Source: a virus. From it: a DNA stretch of 42,741 bases. Of this stretch, positions 33,116-40,244 are shown piece after piece (the first letter of the stretch is position 1; the number at the start of each line of letters is the position of its first letter). The position numbers and the translations under genes were made by a program. The stretch is taken from positions 1 through 42,741 of IMG/VR virus record IMGVR_UViG_3300010885_036691; one strand, written 5' to 3'. The notes under the pieces were generated by a model. It ran no database searches. It worked only from the letters and a program-made list of their open reading frames with translations, and had not been told where the DNA came from.

Positions 33116-33793
33116 ATGAATAAATTTGATATTTTAAAGTTTTTAGGTATAAATTATAAAATTGAGAATGATTCTTTTTTTGATGTTTATTTAGATAAAA
33201 AAGTTTATGGTTCTGATATATTGGAACATTTGAACATAATTTTTTCTAACGATGAAAACACAAATAAAGAATTAATAAAAGAGTGGGCGCTAAAAACTAT
33301 AACGTTAGAATGTTTTGAAAATAATTGGGAATTCAAGAGACTAATTCCAGAGATTGGACGATATGAACTAAAAAAAATGAATAGATTTTTAATTACTTTT
33401 CCAGATTATTTTAATATTCCGCAATGGGTTGTTTTTGAACTGGATAGACCATCAGCTAGATTAATAACAAAGGACATTTTAGGGGTTAATTTGTTTAAAA
33501 AATTAGTTTGGGATGATATGATAATAAAAATGAGGGACCCAATTGGTCCTTCAACATCACAGTCTTTTATGGATTTAGTTCATAAGAACTTCTATCACAA
33601 AGAACGAATTATTAAAAATAAATTCAACATGAAATTAGAGATGTTGGACCCAGTGGGTGAGGTTGTTGAAAGATGGGATTTATCTGACTGTGAAATAAAA
33701 TCTATTAATTTTGGTCAGTTATCTTATCAAATAGATGACCCAGTTGTTATTACTTTGGTTATTAAACTTGGTAGTGTAATTCTTGAGTTTTAA
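33116..33793 (+). CDS. Unknown protein
   Basis: 225 residues. Mixed alpha/beta, with an aromatic-rich middle (NRFLITFPDYFNIPQWVVFE) and a beta-rich end (YQIDDPVVITLVIKLGSVIL). The end looks like the final strands of a baseplate or virion assembly protein, where a segment such as EIKSINFGQLSYQIDDPV precedes strands, but the match is weak. Tail-to-tail overlap of 4 bases with the next gene. Not assigned. Confidence 0.55.
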   Translation: MNKFDILKFLGINYKIENDSFFDVYLDKKVYGSDILEHLNIIFSNDENTNKELIKEWALKTITLECFENNWEFKRLIPEIGRYELKKMNRFLITFPDYFNIPQWVVFELDRPSARLITKDILGVNLFKKLVWDDMIIKMRDPIGPSTSQSFMDLVHKNFYHKERIIKNKFNMKLEMLDPVGEVVERWDLSDCEIKSINFGQLSYQIDDPVVITLVIKLGSVILEF

Positions 33794-34446
33794 GGTCTTG
33801 TGCTTCTTCTTCTAATTTTGGTATAAGGCCATTTGGTATTATCATGGATTAGGTCATACATTCTACCAATATTTGCTTTGCTGGCTGTACCCATAAACAT
33901 AAGACTTTTAATTTTTTGTTTTTTTGCTATTCTTTCTAGTGTATGGTGTAACCTTTGAGCGTCTTCCATATTTTTGCATAAAACCATATCAAATTGGTCT
34001 TCATTGTAAATAATTAATTTATTATACACTACAATAATTTGCTTTACCATTTTTTTAGAATGAGCACCAGTAACTAATCTTTTAACGACTTCTTTTATCG
34101 TAGGTCTTTCTAATTTAGGGTTAAACCTGTACATCCAAAATGATTCCTCAATTTCATAACTATCAGAATGCAATATTGTCCAATCACCTAAAGGTGATTC
34201 TGTATATGTTCTACCAAAATCATCCCTAAGAATCCTAAAAACATCAGATTCTTCTGTTGGTTTGGTTACACATATTTCGTATTTAACAGGTTTTATGCCT
34301 TTTGTGTTAATAAATTTTTGTGGAAACATAACTTTGTTTTCATCTTTTATTCTATGAAAATTAATAAATGCAGTTTCCCTAGTTTTACACCTATGTAAAG
34401 TTTTTTTATAAACACCATTTGCTGTTAAAACAACTCTATAATTCAC
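33790..34446 (-). CDS. Conserved phage protein, unknown
   Basis: 218 residues on the minus strand. N-terminal strand and basic residues ([20 protein letters not shown]). The middle has [20 protein letters not shown], a segment I know from hypothetical proteins of large phages. Basic C-terminus ([13 protein letters not shown]). The basic ends suggest nucleic acid binding. One of the few minus-strand genes that is not a homing gene, an acetyltransferase or a membrane protein. Function unknown. Confidence 0.6.
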   Translation of the reverse strand: MNYRVVLTANGVYKKTLHRCKTRETAFINFHRIKDENKVMFPQKFINTKGIKPVKYEICVTKPTEESDVFRILRDDFGRTYTESPLGDWTILHSDSYEIEESFWMYRFNPKLERPTIKEVVKRLVTGAHSKKMVKQIIVVYNKLIIYNEDQFDMVLCKNMEDAQRLHHTLERIAKKQKIKSLMFMGTASKANIGRMYDLIHDNTKWPYTKIRRRSTRP

Positions 34447-34453
34447 AATATTA

Positions 34454-34485
34454 TTTGGTTTTTACAATAAATTTAAGTACTTTTG
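34454..34485 (+). promoter_or_regulatory. Host-type promoter of dnaJ-like gene
   Basis: TTTG at 34454-34457, 20 bases, TACTTTTG at 34478-34485. Confidence 0.75.
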
Positions 34486-34504
34486 TGGAAAAATAAAGAC
34501 TGAC

Positions 34505-35479
34505 ATGTCAAAAAAAAATTATTATGAAATATTAGGGGTCTCAAAAGAATCTTCTTCTGATGATATTAAAAAAGCGTATAGAAATCTTGCCAAACTTTAT
34601 CATCCAGATAAAAACCCAAATAACTCAGAAGCTGAAGAAAATTTTAAACAAGTATCAGAAGCTTATGAAACATTATCAGACCCTGAAAAGAAAAATAGGT
34701 ATGATAATGCCGAACGTTTTTCTGGTTTTGGTTTTAATAATACAGGCCGACAAAGACCTATTAGAGTAGGTGAGAGTATTAAACTAAACGTAAAACTTAC
34801 GTTGGAAGAAATATTTTCTGGTGTTAAAAAAACATATAAATTTAAAAGAAATGATATTTGTTCGTCATGCGATGGTCATGGCGGTACCGATATTATTACC
34901 TGTTCAACTTGTAACGGTAGTGGGATTTTGGTTCAAACCTTTAATACACCCATTGGTTATATTAGACAAGCAATTGAATGTCCAGATTGTAACGGCTCTG
35001 GCCAAACATATAAAAATAAATGCGATGTTTGTAATGGTGATGGTGTTAACTTAGTTGATGAAACAGTAGAAATAAATGTTCCTTATGGTGTTTTAGATGG
35101 TGCTACCTTTATAATGGGTGGAAAAGGACATGCGATTAAAAGTGGTAGGCATGGTGATTTATACATCGTTATAAATGAATTACCACACCATAAATTCATT
35201 AGAGATGGTAACAACTTAAAAATAAAGTTAAATCTTAGTTACCCACAATTAGTTTTGGGTGATAAAGTTGAAGTTGAAACTATTGATGGTAGCAGAATCA
35301 GGGTCAATATCCCAGAATTTAGTCAAGTGGATACTAATTTAAAGGTTATTGGTAAAGGAATGGCTGAATTCAAAGGTAGTAATCGGGGTGATATGATAAT
35401 AACGCTGGGTGTAAACATTCCAAAAAAAATTGATGATGAAACAAGAGATGTTCTAGAAAAATTAAAAACAAAATTTTAA
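34505..35479 (+). CDS. dnaJ: DnaJ (Hsp40) co-chaperone
   Basis: 324 residues. J-domain 4-70 with the essential HPD at 33-35, a short Gly/Phe stretch (FSGFGFNN), then four zinc-ribbon repeats ([32 protein letters not shown]) and C-terminal substrate-binding domains. It is a complete type I DnaJ, only slightly shorter than bacterial forms (about 370) through a reduced G/F linker. It stimulates ATP hydrolysis of host DnaK. It has its own host-type promoter and lies in a block with ClpP and tmRNA, suggesting phage control over protein folding and turnover. Confidence 0.93.
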   Translation: MSKKNYYEILGVSKESSSDDIKKAYRNLAKLYHPDKNPNNSEAEENFKQVSEAYETLSDPEKKNRYDNAERFSGFGFNNTGRQRPIRVGESIKLNVKLTLEEIFSGVKKTYKFKRNDICSSCDGHGGTDIITCSTCNGSGILVQTFNTPIGYIRQAIECPDCNGSGQTYKNKCDVCNGDGVNLVDETVEINVPYGVLDGATFIMGGKGHAIKSGRHGDLYIVINELPHHKFIRDGNNLKIKLNLSYPQLVLGDKVEVETIDGSRIRVNIPEFSQVDTNLKVIGKGMAEFKGSNRGDMIITLGVNIPKKIDDETRDVLEKLKTKF

Positions 35480-35486
35480 ACATTAC

Positions 35487-35517
35487 TTGCAGGTTCAGTA
35501 ATTAATTAGTAGTTTTG
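35487..35517 (+). promoter_or_regulatory. Host-type promoter of small-gene/ClpP operon
   Basis: TTG at 35487-35489, 20 bases, TAGTTTTG at 35510-35517. Confidence 0.7.
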
Positions 35518-35548
35518 CGATAATAACAATAAAAACAAAACTAAAATT

Positions 35549-35983
35549 ATGGCTAAATACGAAGAACCATTTGAAGACACTCAAACACTGTTTAACGAAG
35601 TTATTGAAGCTACTGGGTTAAACAACTACATTAACATTACTGTTCTTACAAACAACAAATCAAAAGATATTTTTAAAGTTAATAAATCAAACGAACTTCT
35701 TAAATATAGAACTGGAGATGATGTTATCATTGTTTTGAATGAAAATATATTTGAAAAGTTACATGATGAACAAAAAAGAATTGTTGTTGAAGAAGCTATA
35801 GCTTATATTTCTTTCGACACAGAAAAAGACAAATTGGTTATAACACAACCTGATTTTATGGCTCATAGTGGTATTTTACGTAAACATACTTTTACGACTA
35901 TTGAAGTCGTTAGAGAATCAATTAAAACTCTTTTTCAAGCTGAAAAACAAGTTGAAGACGAAACCGAAGCTATTGCAAACTAA
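35549..35983 (+). CDS. Conserved phage protein, unknown
   Basis: 144 residues. Contains DEQKRIVVEEAIAYISFDTE followed by KDKLVITQPD, a block seen in small phage proteins near clpP-like genes. It is helix followed by strands, with no catalytic signature (no HExxH). First gene of the operon that ends with ClpP. Function unknown. Confidence 0.6.
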   Translation: MAKYEEPFEDTQTLFNEVIEATGLNNYINITVLTNNKSKDIFKVNKSNELLKYRTGDDVIIVLNENIFEKLHDEQKRIVVEEAIAYISFDTEKDKLVITQPDFMAHSGILRKHTFTTIEVVRESIKTLFQAEKQVEDETEAIAN

Positions 35984-36241
35984 ATGAACATAGAACAAAT
36001 AGAAGAAATAAACCCAGAAGCTTTGATTTGTGATGGGTTTGATGAAGCAATAATAGGCATGGCCGAGAGAATAAACCTTGGCCCTGTCGTTGCTTATAGC
36101 GTTGAAAAAATATTAGACACGTTAATCAACAGAGATGGTATGACATATGAAGAAGCTGTTGAATATTACGAGTTTAATATTGTAGGTGCTTGGTTTGGTG
36201 AATTTACACCAGTTTTTATAACAAATTATGAAAATATATAA
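35984..36241 (+). CDS. Conserved hypothetical protein
   Basis: 85 residues. INPEALICDGFDEAIIGMAE, then NRDGMTYEEAVEYYEFNIVG and AWFGEFTPVFI form a pattern widely shared among small phage and bacterial proteins; its function is not established. It starts directly after the preceding stop. It is a confident gene by conservation, but I cannot assign a role. Confidence 0.7.
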   Translation: MNIEQIEEINPEALICDGFDEAIIGMAERINLGPVVAYSVEKILDTLINRDGMTYEEAVEYYEFNIVGAWFGEFTPVFITNYENI

Positions 36242-36242
36242 A

Positions 36243-36497
36243 ATGAAAAAATTATTAATCGACATGTTGAGGACCCAACTTGAGGCCCAAAGAAGAAAAG
36301 CATTATTAACACTACACTTATTATCACATCATTCTGTTGGCATTGGTGACCATTCTACAGGAGATTTTTATAAAAATGCTGATGAAGCTCTAAGTATGTT
36401 AACTGAAGCTGATGATAAACTTGAAACTTTATCTAAATACGAATTTGAACTTGTTAATGGTGAGAATGTAACTTATAAAAATGGAGAAGCCTTATGA
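36243..36497 (+). CDS. Small helical protein, unknown
   Basis: 84 residues from ATG 36243, one base after the previous stop; the ATG at 36228 would overlap that gene. Helical with His-rich segment TLHLLSHHSVGIGDHSTGDF that might bind metal. The stop overlaps the clpP start (ATGA), indicating coupling to the protease gene. Confidence 0.6.
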   Translation: MKKLLIDMLRTQLEAQRRKALLTLHLLSHHSVGIGDHSTGDFYKNADEALSMLTEADDKLETLSKYEFELVNGENVTYKNGEAL

Positions 36498-37189
36498 ATA
36501 TAATGAATGAATTTAGAGAATATGTTGTAAAGCATATGGGTGTTAGTAGTTTACAAATACATTATTGGGAACAACTTCAAGAAAAACTTTATGGTACTAA
36601 CGCTTCTTTGACACCATATATTTTAGAGGAAAGAGAAATGCGTGCTACACAAATGGATATTTTTTCTAGAATGATGATGGACCGTATTATATGGTTGGCT
36701 GGACCTGTTAACGATAGAATGAGTACCGTTGTTCAAGCACAGCTTATGTTCTTAGATAATATTGAGACCAAAGATATTGTATTGCACATAGATTCACCTG
36801 GTGGTTCTGTAAAATCTGGGCTCAGTATTGTTGATGTGATAGATTATGTATCTTCAGATATCGTAACTATAAACACAGGTATGGCTGCTAGTATGGGTAG
36901 TATTTTATTAGGTTCTGGTACCAAAGGTAAACGTTACAGTTTGCGTTTTAGTAGAGTTATGCTACACCAAGTTTCTAGTGGTGCGGAAGGTAACATTCAA
37001 GATATTCGTATTAGCTTAGCTGAAGCTGAAAAATATAATGAAATTCTTTTTGACCTTCTTGGGAAATGTACAAACAAAGACCCAAAACAGGTAATGGAAG
37101 ATGCTAGTCGTGATAAATGGTTAAATTCTGATGAAGCATTAGCTTATGGTATTGTAGATAACATTATTTTAAATAAAAATAAAAAATAA
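36494..37189 (+). CDS. clpP: ClpP-type serine protease
   Basis: 231 residues. The catalytic triad is complete: Ser133 (NTGMAASMGS), His158 (RVMLHQVSSG) and Asp207 (DASRDKWLN). The oxyanion strand HIDSPGGSVKSG is also present. An N-terminal extension of about 45 residues before the usual ClpP start (REMRATQMDIFSRMM) is longer than in bacterial ClpP. It would form or join the barrel that degrades proteins fed by ClpX or ClpA; no Clp ATPase is seen in the window, so it may use the host's. A tmRNA gene starts 110 bases downstream. It might also act in head maturation. Confidence 0.9.
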   Translation: MNIMNEFREYVVKHMGVSSLQIHYWEQLQEKLYGTNASLTPYILEEREMRATQMDIFSRMMMDRIIWLAGPVNDRMSTVVQAQLMFLDNIETKDIVLHIDSPGGSVKSGLSIVDVIDYVSSDIVTINTGMAASMGSILLGSGTKGKRYSLRFSRVMLHQVSSGAEGNIQDIRISLAEAEKYNEILFDLLGKCTNKDPKQVMEDASRDKWLNSDEALAYGIVDNIILNKNKK

Positions 37190-37201
37190 TTGGTAAAATG
37201 G

Positions 37202-37232
37202 TTGTATTTTTAAATATAATTTAGTACCTTTG
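37202..37232 (+). promoter_or_regulatory. Host-type promoter of tmRNA
   Basis: TTG at 37202-37204, 20 bases, TACCTTTG at 37225-37232. A hairpin TATGTGG/CCACATA follows in the 5' leader (about 37246-37275), before the mature RNA start at 37302. Confidence 0.8.
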
Positions 37233-37301
37233 CATTAACAATAAAAATATGTGGTCTTTTTTATTAGGCCACATATTTATATTACAAGTTCTTTAATTTA
37301 T

Positions 37302-37656
37302 GGGGATATAAAGGTATTGACTGAGTATAGTCGTAATTGGTAAGCATGTAGTGCTAAATGGAAGCACTTTAAACTAGCTATTAAACTTTTTAAACGGCAA
37401 CGATTTTGTTGTATCCGAAAATTTCCTTAACGAAGCTGCATGCAGTTTCGCTGGAGAGCTTGCTGTAGCCTAATATAGCTGATAGTGATAATTCACTTCA
37501 TCGTGGTATGTTCCACGACATGATGGTAGTCCATTAGGGTATCATGATTTCCTTCACGAATAATCATGATATTTGGCTTCATTAGAAAAAGAAGATAAAC
37601 ATGTAGAAAGTCTTTGAAGAATATTCAACACATGGGTTCGATTCCCATTATCTCCA
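37302..37656 (+). ncRNA. ssrA: tmRNA (ssrA)
   Basis: 355 bases. Acceptor stem GGGGATA (37302-37308) pairs with TATCTCC (37649-37655), including the G3-U70 wobble used by alanyl-tRNA synthetase, then A73 at 37656. No CCA is encoded. The T arm ATGGG-TTCGATT-CCCAT is perfect. The 3' part AAACATGTAGAAAG resembles the matching segment of E. coli tmRNA. A tag frame can be read from GGC at 37396 to TAA at 37471-37473: 25 residues beginning GNDFVVSENF and ending GELAVA. Start with Gly fits Bacteroidetes tags; the length is unusual. It rescues stalled ribosomes and tags products for degradation. No smpB is seen in the window. Confidence 0.85.
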
Positions 37657-37706
37657 CTCATACCAGATTTATGTCCAATAAATACGCCACGGGATATAAA
37701 ATAAAA

Positions 37707-37742
37707 ACCCCCAGTAAATCGCTTTACTGGGGGTAATTTTTT
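37707..37742 (+). terminator. Strong terminator after tmRNA
   Basis: A 12-bp stem, ACCCCCAGTAAA with TTTACTGGGGGT, loop TCGC, then a T-run. Confidence 0.9.
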
Positions 37743-37756
37743 GGTAGCCTCAACAT

Positions 37757-37843
37757 TTATTTGCTAGGTGTTGGGGGGTTAGTTGTGGTTGTGCTTGTAG
37801 GCTTTGGTTTGCCACATCCACATCCGTTGCTTACTCTGTTCAT
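37757..37843 (-). CDS. Possible 28-residue Cys/Pro/Thr-rich peptide
   Basis: Minus-strand frame MNRVSNGCGCGKPKPTSTTT ending TNPPTPSK. Three features speak for it: the CGCG core like the Cys tails of two other proteins here, a Pro/Thr-rich end, and a GTATTTATA motif 34 bases upstream on its strand. It is very short and has no homologue I know, so it may be chance. Confidence 0.35.
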   Translation of the reverse strand: MNRVSNGCGCGKPKPTSTTTTNPPTPSK

Positions 37844-37886
37844 GTTCTTTTAATTTTTATAGTGTGTTATTGTTATATATAAATAC

Positions 37887-37917
37887 TTGACTTATCATAA
37901 ATAAGATTTTATATTTA
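37887..37917 (+). promoter_or_regulatory. Host-type promoter with TTTA end
   Basis: TTGAC from 37887, 20 bases after the TTG, then TATATTTA at 37910-37917 (one mismatch). ATG at 37921, so the message would be leaderless. Confidence 0.5.
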
Positions 37918-37920
37918 ATT

Positions 37921-38136
37921 ATGTTTAAATCAAAATATACTGTTTCATTCTTAGATAGTAAATGGAATGTCTTGAAAAATAATATTAAAGTTCATTCTTT
38001 ACCTAGAAAAGACGAATATGTTTTTTTTAATGGGTTGTATTATGAAGTTTTAAACGTAGTGCATACTATTGATAATAATCACATAATATACGTCATTATC
38101 AATGAAGTGCCACATCAACACAAACCAACAAAATAA
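37921..38136 (+). CDS. Small beta-rich protein, unknown
   Basis: 71 residues. YTVSFLDSKWNVLKNNIKVH, then EYVFFNGLYYEVLNVVHTID and IIYVIINEV give five predicted strands, a small barrel-like pattern common in short phage proteins. It lies alone between the two RNA transcription units with its own promoter. Not recognised. Confidence 0.6.
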   Translation: MFKSKYTVSFLDSKWNVLKNNIKVHSLPRKDEYVFFNGLYYEVLNVVHTIDNNHIIYVIINEVPHQHKPTK

Positions 38137-38161
38137 AAAAAAATATTTTTTTTAAATTTAC

Positions 38162-38192
38162 TTGACAAATAATGATTTTTTTAGTACTTTTG
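38162..38192 (+). promoter_or_regulatory. Strong host-type promoter of RNA/tRNA unit
   Basis: TTGAC from 38162, TACTTTTG at 38185-38192 after 20 bases. There is no protein gene before the terminator at 38676. Confidence 0.85.
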
Positions 38193-38199
38193 CATATAT

Positions 38200-38457
38200 A
38201 TTTAAACAACGTTCTTTAAAAAACAAAAATTATCCAAAAAGGTGGGTTCTGCAAACGAACTTTAAACAATTACTAATATGTAAAAAGTATGTGGGCCTTT
38301 TACCAAACCTATGACCGAAAGGATGGTTTGGAACCAAAACCACCATGGTGTAAGACCATGTAAAAAAATAACTTCATGACGGAGGTCATGTAAAAATAGC
38401 TGCTAGGTAAACGGGAGTCCTATAAAATAAAAACGAACAGCCATCTTGGGATAACAT
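38200..38457 (+). ncRNA. Candidate hairpin-rich noncoding RNA upstream of tRNAs
   Basis: Non-coding leader of the tRNA transcript with regular structure: a long hairpin CCAAACC/GGTTTGG capped by CC-GAAA-GG (38303-38331), CATGGT/ACCATG (38344-38360), and CATGAC-GGAG-GTCATG (38375-38390). An outer pairing of GGTGG and GGTTC (about 38241-38249) with GAACC and CCACC (about 38331-38345) is possible. ATGTAA, a start codon directly followed by stop, occurs three times (38278, 38358, 38388), twice immediately after a hairpin. GGAG recurs in loops. It matches no RNA family I can name. Confidence 0.5.
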
Positions 38458-38525
38458 AGGGGGATAGTATAAGTATTACGATGGACGTGGAGTCCATAAA
38501 TGGAGTATCAAATCTCCTCCCCCTA
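38458..38525 (+). tRNA. Degenerate tRNA-like cloverleaf, possible tRNA-Pro(UGG)
   Basis: A 7-bp acceptor stem AGGGGGA/TCCCCCT, D stem GTA/TAC, anticodon stem ATGGA/TCCAT with loop CGTGGAG, 4-bp T stem GGAG/CTCC, and a following A. All four arms are in register, but the D loop lacks GG, the T loop is 8 bases (TATCAAAT), and position 33 is G instead of U. Anticodon UGG would read Pro. It could be a decayed tRNA, an odd working tRNA or a tRNA mimic. It ends 5 bases before the initiator tRNA. Confidence 0.4.
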
Positions 38526-38530
38526 CATAT

Positions 38531-38602
38531 TGCGAGTCGGAGAAATGGTAACTCATTGGGCTCATAACCCAAAGATGGTTGGTTCGATTCCAACACTCGC
38601 TA
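38531..38602 (+). tRNA. tRNA-Met(CAU), initiator type
   Basis: 72 bases. Anticodon arm TTGGG-CTCATAA-CCCAA: anticodon CAT, with the three consecutive G:C pairs that define initiator tRNA. Position 1:72 is T:T, so unpaired, as required for formylation. D stem GAG/CTC gives the A11:U24 pair of bacterial initiators. T arm GTTGG-TTCGATT-CCAAC is normal. Discriminator A73; no CCA encoded, so a CCA-adding enzyme is needed, and one is encoded at 40245. A phage-encoded initiator tRNA could raise translation initiation on phage messages, many of which seem leaderless. Confidence 0.85.
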
Positions 38603-38675
38603 CAAAAAAGAATGGATTCAGCAATTTAAAATTCTATTTAGGAAAAACAGAAAACAACCCCATTCTGAACTTATT

Positions 38676-38702
38676 AAAAAGCCTCTTCGTGAGGCTTTTT
38701 TT
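38676..38702 (+). terminator. Terminator of tRNA unit
   Basis: AAAAAGCCTC-TTCGT-GAGGCTTTTTTT. Confidence 0.9.
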
Positions 38703-38726
38703 GTTTACAATAATTACAAAGAATTA

Positions 38727-38757
38727 TTTGCTTAATTCAATTTTTTTAGTAGCTTTG
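38727..38757 (+). promoter_or_regulatory. Host-type promoter of kinase gene
   Basis: TTTG at 38727-38730, 19 bases, TAGCTTTG at 38750-38757. ATG 5 bases later. Confidence 0.75.
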
Positions 38758-38761
38758 TATT

Positions 38762-39262
38762 ATGAATAAAAAATTATTAATAATTGGAAATATGAAACAC
38801 GGAAAAGATACCTTTGCCGAAATATTAAATGAACAATTTGGATTAAAATATCAGTCGTCATCACAAGCATCGGCTGATATTTTTTTATATGATGTTCTTA
38901 AAGATAAGTATGGGTATAAAACACCAGAAGAATGTTTTGAAGACCGTGTTAATCACAGGGCTGAATGGAAACAAATGATTTGTGATTATAACAAAGACGA
39001 TAGAGCCAAGCTAGCGAAAGAAATCCTAAAGAATTCTGATTGTTATGTAGGAATGCGTGATAGAGAAGAAATCAATGAATGTATGAAACAAGGCTTGTTT
39101 GATATTATTGTATGGGTTGATGCGTCTGAAAGACTTCCTTTAGAACCAGCTAGTTCTTTTGATATTGACAAAACTTGTGCTGATGTTATAATTGAAAACA
39201 ACGGTACTTTTGAAGAGTTCAAAGAAAAAGTTTTGAGATTTGGAAAAATATTTGCAAAATAA
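38762..39262 (+). CDS. P-loop kinase, deoxynucleoside monophosphate kinase-like
   Basis: 166 residues. LLIIGNMKHGKDTFAEIL carries a P-loop of the form GxxxxGKDT, as in T4 gp1-type dNMP kinases and related enzymes that keep Asp after Lys. Later parts include FEDRVNHRAEWKQMICDYNK and YVGMRDREEINECMKQGLFD, which fits the nucleotide-binding lid, then DIIVWVDASERLP. It is shorter than T4 gp1 (241). It would phosphorylate dNMPs to feed phage DNA synthesis; the exact substrate is uncertain. Confidence 0.65.
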   Translation: MNKKLLIIGNMKHGKDTFAEILNEQFGLKYQSSSQASADIFLYDVLKDKYGYKTPEECFEDRVNHRAEWKQMICDYNKDDRAKLAKEILKNSDCYVGMRDREEINECMKQGLFDIIVWVDASERLPLEPASSFDIDKTCADVIIENNGTFEEFKEKVLRFGKIFAK

Positions 39263-39264
39263 TA

Positions 39265-39296
39265 TTTGTTAAAGTCATTTTGTTTTTATACCTTTG
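39265..39296 (+). promoter_or_regulatory. Host-type promoter of divergent sigma gene
   Basis: TTTG at 39265-39268, 20 bases, TACCTTTG at 39289-39296. It lies upstream of the ATG at 39316 and rules out the TTG at 39280 as start. Confidence 0.8.
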
Positions 39297-39315
39297 TAAA
39301 AAAAAACAAAAAATA

Positions 39316-40227
39316 ATGATTTTTAACAATAAAGTAAGTAGCGATAATGTTTTAAGACCAGAAAATAGGTCTTTCTTTGATAAGTATGTTAAAGAAATTG
39401 CAAAATTTAAAATTTTAACAAGGGATGAAGAACAAAATCTTTTCAAGGAATATGAAGAGACTGGTGATGAAAAGATTTTAACTAAAATTTGTAAACACAA
39501 TTTATTATTTGTTGTAACAGTAGCTAGGCATTATGCCAAATCGTTATCTTTTTCAAACACCATTGTGTTAGAAGATTTAGTAAACGAAGGAAATATGGGT
39601 TTATGTATTGCTGTTAAACGTTTTGACTATAAAACTGGTAATAAGTTTATAACATATGCTATATGGTTTATTAGACAACAAATTTTAAATTCAATGCAAT
39701 TTAATTCTAAAAATATAAGAATCCCTTTCTCAGCTAGAGAAAATATAGTATTTTATAAAAATAAAAAAGATGAGTTAGAACAGAAACTAGGATGTGAAAT
39801 TGATTTGGTTGATTTATATAATCATTTATCGGATGAAGGTTTATTAAGCGGTTTTGAAGATTTCACCAAAATGGAACATTTATTGAGGATGAATAAATAT
39901 GAAACTAGATTAAATAGCAAAGTTGGTGACGATGAAGAAGCTGAACTTATAGATTTTTTAAATACTTCTGACGATTATTTGGCTGATTCGGAACTTATGA
40001 AAAAAGATAGAAAAAATCAGGTTGATAGTATTTTAAAAATGTTAGATGAAAAAACAGCTTATTATATTAGAGATTATTTTGGGATTGATAGTACAGAACC
40101 ATTGAATTTTAGGGGAATTGCAACGAAATACAACACCAACCCAACAAATGTTATAAATCATATTAAAAGAGGTTTTAGACGAATTAATCGTCTAAAAAAT
40201 AGAAATAAACTATTAATAGATTTTTAA
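39316..40227 (+). CDS. Sigma-70 family factor, divergent
   Basis: 303 residues from ATG 39316. Region 2 is clear: LLFVVTVARHYAKSLSF, LEDLVNEGNMGLCIAVKRFD, then NKFITYAIWFIRQQILNSMQ. Region 3 follows (NIRIPFSARENIVFYKNKKD). Region 4.2 is changed: NFRGIATKYNTNPTNVINHI in place of the usual LxEIGxxxxxTRERIRQI. Because both the -10-reading helix and the -35-reading helix differ from the RpoD-like factor at 17259, it probably recognises other promoters. The ATATTTAT motif before structural genes is the obvious candidate. It is expressed from a host-type promoter, as expected for a middle-to-late switch. Confidence 0.85.
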   Translation: MIFNNKVSSDNVLRPENRSFFDKYVKEIAKFKILTRDEEQNLFKEYEETGDEKILTKICKHNLLFVVTVARHYAKSLSFSNTIVLEDLVNEGNMGLCIAVKRFDYKTGNKFITYAIWFIRQQILNSMQFNSKNIRIPFSARENIVFYKNKKDELEQKLGCEIDLVDLYNHLSDEGLLSGFEDFTKMEHLLRMNKYETRLNSKVGDDEEAELIDFLNTSDDYLADSELMKKDRKNQVDSILKMLDEKTAYYIRDYFGIDSTEPLNFRGIATKYNTNPTNVINHIKRGFRRINRLKNRNKLLIDF

Positions 40228-40244
40228 TTATAAAAATTAAAATA

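Noticed and set aside
37246-37275. Hairpin TATGTGG/CCACATA as a terminator
   Set aside because: It lies just after the tmRNA promoter and has no T-run after the stem; more likely a 5' leader structure.
37396-37467. Alternative tmRNA tag frames
   Set aside because: The other two frames give tags ending in KFP or ESLL, which lack the small hydrophobic degron end, and do not begin with Gly after the TAAAC sequence.
37878-37886. Minus-strand GTATTTATA as a certain late promoter
   Set aside because: TATAAATAC also forms the AT-rich upstream edge of the plus-strand TTGAC promoter, as at other host-type promoters, so it may be coincidence; the peptide it would serve is doubtful.
38500-38769. 89-codon frame over the tRNA region
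   Set aside because: It covers the tRNA-like element, the initiator tRNA, a terminator and the next promoter, so it is not a gene.
39280-39315. Longer start for the divergent sigma factor
   Set aside because: It would begin with TTG and include the -7 box at 39289-39296.
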